A DNA stretch of 64,000 nucleotides from WHSW01 sp963759295 (GTDB taxonomy: Bacteria; Actinomycetota; Thermoleophilia; Solirubrobacterales; 70-9), in NCBI GenBank assembly GCA_963759295.1, contig CAVWYT010000004.1:1-64000 (forward strand). The letters are read 5' to 3'. The notes under the pieces are model-generated. The model ran no database searches. It was not told the DNA's origin and saw only the letters and a list, made by a program, of their open reading frames with translations. The position numbers and the translations under genes were made by a program. This document shows positions 59,214 through 64,000 of the stretch, piece after piece. Position 1 is the stretch's first letter. Every line of letters begins with the position of its first letter.

Positions 59214-59606
59214 TTGCCCGAGGAGAGCTACCCCGAGGACCTGAAGTACCACGCCGAGCACGACTGGGCCCGGATCGAGGGCGACGGGGCGACGTTCGGG
59301 GTGACCTGGTACGCCCAGGACGCCCTCGGCGAGGTCGTCTTCTACGAGTCGCCCGAGGTCGGGGCGACGATCACCAAGGACGAGCCCTACGCCGAGGTCG
59401 AATCGGTGAAGGCGGTCTCCGACGTGTTCGCGCCGCTTTCGGGCGAGATCACCGCCGTCAACGAGGCGCTCTCCGACAGCCCCGAGACGATCAACGGTGA
59501 CCCCTACGGCGAGGGCTGGTTGGTGAAGGTGAAGCTCACCGATCCCTCCGAGGCCGACGAGCTGATGGACGCGGCCGCCTACCGGGAGCTGCTGGCGAAC
59601 GGCTGA
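59214..59606 (+). CDS. gcvH: Glycine cleavage system H protein
   Basis: The 130-residue product (TTG start) has the lipoyl domain with the attachment lysine 66 in AEVESVKAVSDVFAPLSGEI, and GVTWYAQDALGEVVFYESPE and GDPYGEGWLVKVKLTDPSEA. It carries the aminomethyl arm between P and T proteins. AAGGAG at 59202-59207 with a 6-nt spacer supports the TTG. Confidence 0.95.
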   Translation: MPEESYPEDLKYHAEHDWARIEGDGATFGVTWYAQDALGEVVFYESPEVGATITKDEPYAEVESVKAVSDVFAPLSGEITAVNEALSDSPETINGDPYGEGWLVKVKLTDPSEADELMDAAAYRELLANG

Positions 59607-59634
59607 GCCGAAGCGCCCGCGCCGTCCGCCTCAC

Positions 59635-59640
59635 TAGCAT
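59635..59640 (+). promoter_or_regulatory. -10 hexamer TAGCAT of gcvPA
   Basis: TAGCAT ends 7 nt before the GTG at 59648; leaderless-type spacing. It would let the P protein be expressed separately from gcvT. Confidence 0.45.
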
Positions 59641-59647
59641 CAGGGCG

Positions 59648-61063
59648 GTGAGCCGATACACGTCCGCCACCGACGGCGACCGGGCCGCGATGCTCGAGGC
59701 GATCGGCGTCGACTCGATCGACGACCTGTTCTCCGACATCCCGGGGGAGCTGCGCCTCGATCGGCCGCTCGAGCTGCCGGACGGCCGCTCGGAGACGGAG
59801 GTGTTCGACGAGCTCTCGGCGCTCGCGGCGCGCAACGCCGACGCCGACTCGGAGCTCTGCTTCCTCGGTGCCGGCATGTACGACCATTACGTGCCGGCGA
59901 TCGTCGACGCGATCACCTCGCGCTCTGAGTTCCTGACCCCGTACACGCCCTACCAGCCGGAGGTCTCCCAGGGCGGCCTGCAGGTGATGTTCGAGTTCCA
60001 GACCGCGATCTCCGAGCTCACAGGGCTGCCGGCGGCGAACGCGTCGATGTACGAAGGGCCCTCGTCGGTCGCCTCGGCCGCCTACCTGGCGCTCGGCGCG
60101 GTCAAGGGGCGGCGCAGGCTCGTGGTCTCCCGGGGCGTCCACCCGCACGCCCGCGAGGCGCTCGCCACCTACGCGCGCGGGTTCGGCGCCGAGGTGGTCG
60201 AGGTCGGGCTCGAGGACGGGCTCACCGATGCCGCCGAGCTCGCGTCCGCGCTCGACGACCGGACCGCGGCCGTGTTCGTCCAGAACCCGAACTTCCTCGG
60301 CGCGGTCGAGGATCTCGAGGCGCTCGCCACGGCCGCCCACGACGCGGGGGCCCTCTGCGTCGCCTCCGTCGATGCGATGGTGCTCGGGGTGCTGCGCGCG
60401 CCGGGCGACTGCGGGGTGGATGTCGCCGTCGGCGAGGGGCAGCCGCTCGGCAACCGGCTCGACTTCGGCGGCCCCTCGTTCGGGTTCTTCGCGGCCCGCG
60501 ACGAGCACCTGCGCCGGATGCCGGGTCGGATCGCCGGGGAGACCGTAGACGTCGACGGGCGCCGCGGATTCGTGCTCGCGCTGCAGACGCGCGAGCAGCA
60601 CATCCGGCGCGAGAAGGCGACCCACAACATCTGCACCGCCCAGGCCCTGAACGCGCTCGCCGGGACGATCTACCTGGCGTGGCTCGGGCGCCGCGGGATC
60701 GTCGAGCTCGGCGAGCTGCTCGTCCGCCGCACCGCCTACGCGCGCCGGCGCCTCGCGACGGTCGCGGGGATCGAGCTCTTGCACGGGGCCCCGGTGGCGC
60801 GCGAGTTCGCGCTGCGCCTCGACGCCCCCGTCGCCGAGGTCCTGGATCGGGTCAGCGAGGAGGGGATCGCTGCCGGCTACCCCCTGGCTCGCGCGTATCC
60901 CGAGCATGAGCACGGCCTCCTGGTCGCGATCACCGAGCGGCGCAGCCGCGACGACATCGACCGGCTCGCCGAGGCACTCGAACGGGCGATCCGGGCCGCT
61001 CGCGAAGGCTCGCGCTCGGAGGGCGAGAGCAGGTCGTCGGACGCCGCGGAGGTCGCGCCGTGA
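59648..61063 (+). CDS. gcvPA: Glycine dehydrogenase (decarboxylating) subunit 1
   Basis: The 471-residue product has CFLGAGMYDHYVPAIVDAIT, FLTPYTPYQPEVSQGGLQVM, ANASMYEGPSSVASAAYLAL and GGPSFGFFAARDEHLRRMPG, the pattern of the N-terminal half of GcvP in the split two-subunit form. The PLP lysine is in the partner subunit. Stop overlaps the gcvPB GTG. Confidence 0.95.
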   Translation: MSRYTSATDGDRAAMLEAIGVDSIDDLFSDIPGELRLDRPLELPDGRSETEVFDELSALAARNADADSELCFLGAGMYDHYVPAIVDAITSRSEFLTPYTPYQPEVSQGGLQVMFEFQTAISELTGLPAANASMYEGPSSVASAAYLALGAVKGRRRLVVSRGVHPHAREALATYARGFGAEVVEVGLEDGLTDAAELASALDDRTAAVFVQNPNFLGAVEDLEALATAAHDAGALCVASVDAMVLGVLRAPGDCGVDVAVGEGQPLGNRLDFGGPSFGFFAARDEHLRRMPGRIAGETVDVDGRRGFVLALQTREQHIRREKATHNICTAQALNALAGTIYLAWLGRRGIVELGELLVRRTAYARRRLATVAGIELLHGAPVAREFALRLDAPVAEVLDRVSEEGIAAGYPLARAYPEHEHGLLVAITERRSRDDIDRLAEALERAIRAAREGSRSEGESRSSDAAEVAP

Positions 61064-62607
61064 CGACCCCGGCCACCCCCTCGCCGCCGACCAACGCCGA
61101 CACCCCGACGGCACAGCAGAGGGACCCCGCGGTGACGATCTACGAGCGCTCGATCGAGGGTAGGCGCGCCGCGGTCCTGCCGCCGGCCGACGTCCCCGAG
61201 CCCGCGCTCGACGAGCTGATCCCCGCGAACCTGCTTCGCTCACGGGGCCCGGCGTTGCCCGAGGTATCCGAGCCCGAGATCGTTCGCCACTACAACCGCC
61301 TCTCGCGGCGCAACTTCGATCTCGACACCGGCCCGTACCCGCTCGGGTCGTGCACGATGAAGCACAACCCGCGCCTCAACGAAAAGGTCGCGGCGCTGCC
61401 CGGGCACGCCCGCCTCCATCCCGCCCAGGACCCGAAGCGCGCCCAGGGGGCGCTCGAGCTGATGTGGCGCCTGGAGCGGGCCCTGAGCGAGATCTGCGGC
61501 CTCCCGCACGTCTCGCTGCAGCCCTCGGCGGGCTCGCACGGCGAGCTCGCGGGGCTGCTGCTCACCCGCGCCTATCACGAGGACAACGGCGAGCGGCGGG
61601 CCAAGGTCCTGACGCCCGACACCGCGCACGGCACCAACCCTGCGACCGTGACCATGGCGGGCCTCGAGGTGGTCAAGCTCGCGACCAACGAGCGCGGCGG
61701 GATCGAGCTCGACGACCTGCGTGCGAAGGCGACCGACGAGGTGGCCTGCCTGATGCTCACCAACCCGAACACGCTTGGGCTCTTCGACGAGAACATCTCG
61801 GAGATCACCGCGATCGTCCGCGAGGCGGGCGGCACGCTCTACTACGACGGCGCCAACCTGAACGCGATCATGGGCCGCACGCGCCCCGGGGACATGGGCT
61901 TCGACATCGTCCACGTCAACCTCCACAAGTCGTTCAGCCAGCCGCACGGGGGAGGGGGCCCAGGTTCCGGCCCGATCGCGGTCTCAGAGCGGATCGCGCC
62001 ATTCTTGCCGCGGCCCCGAATCGTCCGCGACGAGTCCGGCAACGGGGCCGGGCCGCGGTTCACGCTCGACCACGACCTGTCGAAGTCGATCGGCCGGATG
62101 CGTGGGTTCCAAGGCAACTTCGGCGTCTTCGTGCGCTCCTACGCCTACATCACCAGCCTCGGCGGCGACGGCCTGCGCGAGGCCTCGGAGACCGCGGTGC
62201 TGAACGCCAACTACCTGCTCGCCAGGCTGCGCTCGGGTCGCGCCGAGCGCTACCTGCCGCTCGCCTTCCGCGAGCGCTGCATGCACGAGTTCGTGCTCTC
62301 CGGCGCGCCGGCGAAGCGCGAGCTCGGGGTGCGAACGCTCGACATCGCCAAGCGCCTGCTCGACTACGGGTTCCACCCGCCGACGATCTACTTCCCGCTG
62401 CTCGTCGACGAGGCCTTGATGGTCGAGCCGACCGAGACCGAGACCCGCGAGTCGCTGGACCTGCTCGCCGACGCCTTCGACGAGATCCTCGCCGAGGCCG
62501 AGACCGACCCGGCGATCCTCCGCGACTCGCCCTACACGACTCCGGTCCGCCGCCTCGATGAGGCTCGGGCCTCGCGCACGCCGGTCATTCGCCAGCCGCT
62601 GGACTGA
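61060..62607 (+). CDS. gcvPB: Glycine dehydrogenase (decarboxylating) subunit 2
   Basis: The 515-residue product has NFDLDTGPYPLGSCTMKHNP, LHPAQDPKRAQGALELMWRL, HGTNPATVTMAGLEVVKLAT and the PLP-binding lysine 290 in HVNLHKSFSQPHGGGGPGSG, then FGVFVRSYAYITSLGGDGLR and YGFHPPTIYFPLLVDEALMV. With gcvPA it decarboxylates glycine. The N-terminus carries a 25-residue proline/threonine-rich extension before the family start near TIYERSIEGRRAAVLPP, so the real start could be later. Confidence 0.95.
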   Translation: MTTPATPSPPTNADTPTAQQRDPAVTIYERSIEGRRAAVLPPADVPEPALDELIPANLLRSRGPALPEVSEPEIVRHYNRLSRRNFDLDTGPYPLGSCTMKHNPRLNEKVAALPGHARLHPAQDPKRAQGALELMWRLERALSEICGLPHVSLQPSAGSHGELAGLLLTRAYHEDNGERRAKVLTPDTAHGTNPATVTMAGLEVVKLATNERGGIELDDLRAKATDEVACLMLTNPNTLGLFDENISEITAIVREAGGTLYYDGANLNAIMGRTRPGDMGFDIVHVNLHKSFSQPHGGGGPGSGPIAVSERIAPFLPRPRIVRDESGNGAGPRFTLDHDLSKSIGRMRGFQGNFGVFVRSYAYITSLGGDGLREASETAVLNANYLLARLRSGRAERYLPLAFRERCMHEFVLSGAPAKRELGVRTLDIAKRLLDYGFHPPTIYFPLLVDEALMVEPTETETRESLDLLADAFDEILAEAETDPAILRDSPYTTPVRRLDEARASRTPVIRQPLD

Positions 62608-62620
62608 CCGCTCGGTCGCC

Positions 62621-63427
62621 CTACGGCTTCTCGCCCAGGGTGATCAGGTAGTCGCCGTCGAACGCGATCCCGGACCCGTCGGCGTAGGAGAGCCGTTTGA
62701 AGAGCGCGGTGAGGTCGTCGCGCAGAGCCTCCCAGCGTCCCTCGGGCTCCAGCGCCGCGCGCAGGAGGACGATCGGGCCGAACTTCGTCCCGTACTCCTC
62801 GACTGCCTCTTCGATCGAGTCGAAGTGCCAATGCGCGCTGTTGTCCTCGAAGCGGAGCTCGACGCCGGTGCCGTCGAAAAGGCCGCTGACGTGGTCGCGG
62901 ACGCCCCACAGCGGCGGCGGCTGAAAGTCCGGAGGCGGGGGAGGGGCGTGCCTGGAGACGGTCAGGAACATCTCGCCGATCGACCCGTCGGGCCGCCAGG
63001 CCGCGATCCCCACGCGGCCGCCGGGACGCACCACCCGCGCGATCTCGCCGGCGGCGACCTTCTGGTTGGGGGCGAACATGCAGCCGAAGCTCGAGAGCAC
63101 GACATCGAAGCTCTGATCGGCGAACGGGAGCTCCTCGGCGTCGCCCTCGATCAACTCGACCTCGACCCCGGCGTCCGCGGCGCGCCTGCGCGCAGGCTCG
63201 AACAGCTCGGGGGTGATGTCGAGCCCGGTGACCTCGCCGCCCGCGACTGCCGCGGGGATCGCGCAGTTGCCGGTCCCGCAGGCGACGTCGAGCACCGCGT
63301 CGCCGGGACCGACACCGGCCCTCGCGACGAGGTCGTCACCGACCCCCAAGATGCGAGCCGCGATCGCGTCGAAGTCACCGGCGGACCAGGTGGCGCGCGC
63401 ACGCTCGCGCTGCTCGGTGTTGCTCAC
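62621..63427 (-). CDS. Class I SAM-dependent methyltransferase
   Basis: The 268-residue product (GTG) has motif I DAVLDVACGTGNCAIPAAVA, post-I VTGLDITPELFEPARRRAAD, motif II LPFADQSFDVVLSSFGCMFA and motif III ARVVRPGGRVGIAAWRPDGS, the UbiE/COQ5-like pattern, followed by a C-terminal substrate domain (PPPPPDFQPPPLWGVRDHVS). Substrate unknown. It is convergent with gcvPB. Confidence 0.88.
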   Translation of the reverse strand: MSNTEQRERARATWSAGDFDAIAARILGVGDDLVARAGVGPGDAVLDVACGTGNCAIPAAVAGGEVTGLDITPELFEPARRRAADAGVEVELIEGDAEELPFADQSFDVVLSSFGCMFAPNQKVAAGEIARVVRPGGRVGIAAWRPDGSIGEMFLTVSRHAPPPPPDFQPPPLWGVRDHVSGLFDGTGVELRFEDNSAHWHFDSIEEAVEEYGTKFGPIVLLRAALEPEGRWEALRDDLTALFKRLSYADGSGIAFDGDYLITLGEKP

Positions 63428-63433
63428 GGCGCG

Positions 63434-63439
63434 ATCCTA
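63434..63439 (-). promoter_or_regulatory. -10 hexamer TAGGAT of the methyltransferase gene
   Basis: Minus-strand TAGGAT ends 6 nt before the GTG at 63427 and overlaps the stop codon of the upstream gene; leaderless-type spacing. Confidence 0.4.
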
Positions 63440-64000
63440 ATCGCTCGGGCGCTCGTCGGGCAAGCGCTGCCTGAGCTCGAGCACCGGCGCGAACAAGTCG
63501 CCGTGCGCGGCGACCCGCTCGAGCACCTGCTCGGCCTCGAAGCGCACCGAGTCGGGGTCGCCGTCGTCGGCGAGCTCCTCGAGCTCCTCCCAGAGCAGCG
63601 GCGTCGAGGCCCAGGGCCGGTCGCGGCAGCGAAGCGAGTAGACGGCGACGGTGGTCTTCGCGCGGTCGTTCTGGCTCCAGTCGACGAGCACCTTGCCCTT
63701 GCGGAGCTCCTTCTTCTGCTTCGAGACGACCAGCTCGGGCTCGGCCTTCTCGAGTGCCTGGGCGATCGCGCGGGAGTAGGACTTGGTGCGCTCGTAGTCG
63801 ACCGGGGTGTTGAGCGGCACGTAAACCTGGATCCCCTTCGAGCCCGAGTGCTTCGGAAAGCATTGCAGCCCGAGGTCGTCGAACAGGGCGCGCAGCCGCA
63901 GCGCGATCTGCGCGCACTCGACCGCCGTCGCCGGCGCGCCCGGGTCGAGGTCGAAGGCGAGCACGGTCGGCGTCTCGGGGTCGTCGGCGAGCGACAGCGA
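63437..64000 (-). CDS. LigD-type DNA polymerase/primase domain, partial
   Basis: The 3' part of a minus-strand gene cut by the window end. It has VLAFDLDPGAPATAVECAQI with the DxD metal-binding motif, CFPKHSGSKGIQVYVPLNTP, and KVLVDWSQNDRAKTTVAVYS followed by PWASTPLLWEELEEL, the pattern of the archaeo-eukaryotic primase-like polymerase domain of bacterial NHEJ. Whether ligase and nuclease domains are attached lies outside the window; here the protein ends QRLPDERPSD, so the polymerase domain is C-terminal or stand-alone. Confidence 0.88.
   Translation of the reverse strand, partial: SLSLADDPETPTVLAFDLDPGAPATAVECAQIALRLRALFDDLGLQCFPKHSGSKGIQVYVPLNTPVDYERTKSYSRAIAQALEKAEPELVVSKQKKELRKGKVLVDWSQNDRAKTTVAVYSLRCRDRPWASTPLLWEELEELADDGDPDSVRFEAEQVLERVAAHGDLFAPVLELRQRLPDERPSD

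Noticed and set aside
1..64000. tRNA, rRNA, insertion sequence or prophage genes
   Set aside because: I looked for cloverleaf-like GGTTCGANNCC arms, transposase DDE patterns and phage structural genes and saw none; a covariance-model scan would be needed to exclude a tRNA firmly.

Overview
The window is very GC-rich DNA with heavy GTG and TTG start use, ATGA/GTGA gene overlaps and an actinobacterial gene set. Three things point to the class Thermoleophilia (Solirubrobacterales-like): NTF2-like proteins beginning MSQENVEI, an exported protein with the LVVAMVALVAAMSGAA leader followed by a GDLKN..K module, and DUF4430 proteins ending in RTX-like repeats. This placement is inferred from gene content, not from an rRNA gene. 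It looks like a chromosomal (or metagenome-assembled) contig; no rRNA, tRNA, IS element, prophage or CRISPR array was seen.

Layout. 0-2.6 kb: degraded region with broken NTF2-like paralogues, a broken exported protein and one intact NTF2-like gene. 2.7-6.3 kb: CYTH protein, PrmC/HemK-like methyltransferase, GCS2-type carboxylate-amine ligase and a zinc alcohol dehydrogenase, the last three broken by single-base frame changes. 6.5-9.3 kb: cold-shock protein, two small genes, a TetR-controlled R2-like diiron protein, a cyclic-nucleotide-binding domain protein. 9.35-16.0 kb: a cobalamin riboswitch heading a five-gene overlapping operon (two DUF4430 proteins, ECF T, double ECF ATPase, S-component fused to alpha/alpha-barrel repeats); this is the most interesting locus. 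16.0-20.1 kb: nitroreductase, glpD, a degenerate Rho-like protein, a hypothetical. 20.3-28.9 kb: Na+/H+ antiporter, DUF192, a two-component pair and CpaB in one operon, a lipoprotein, a macro-domain protein and tadABC. 28.9-39.3 kb: sugar-phosphate cluster (ROK kinase, zwf, gnd, pgl, rpiA, tkt, tal, pgi, HAD phosphatase). 39.3-57.6 kb: ettA and a dcw cluster (mraZ-rsmH-ftsL-ftsI-murE-murF-mraY-[antisense gene]-murD-ftsW-murG-murC-murB-ftsQ-ftsZ). 58.0-62.6 kb: glycine cleavage genes gcvT-gcvH-gcvPA-gcvPB. 62.6-64 kb: a methyltransferase and the end of a LigD-type polymerase-domain gene.

How the genes work together. The riboswitch operon probably imports cobalamin: outside the membrane the DUF4430 and alpha/alpha-barrel modules resemble the two halves of animal transcobalamin, and they are joined to an ECF transporter. 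The sugar cluster covers glucose phosphorylation, the oxidative pentose-phosphate branch and most of the non-oxidative branch, with rpe absent. The dcw block makes lipid II and starts septation; a MurE DNPR motif predicts meso-DAP peptidoglycan. TadABC plus CpaB form a minimal Tad-type secretion/pilus system without a visible pilin.

Two window-wide patterns matter to a user. Many genes have a TAnnnT (or close variant) hexamer ending 6-10 nt before the start codon, which predicts leaderless transcripts. Single-base frame breaks cluster at 0-6.3, 17.4-20, 49.7 and 52.7 kb, including in essential murD and murG, while 20.1-49 kb has none; this pattern looks like local sequence error more than gene decay, except in the first 2.6 kb.
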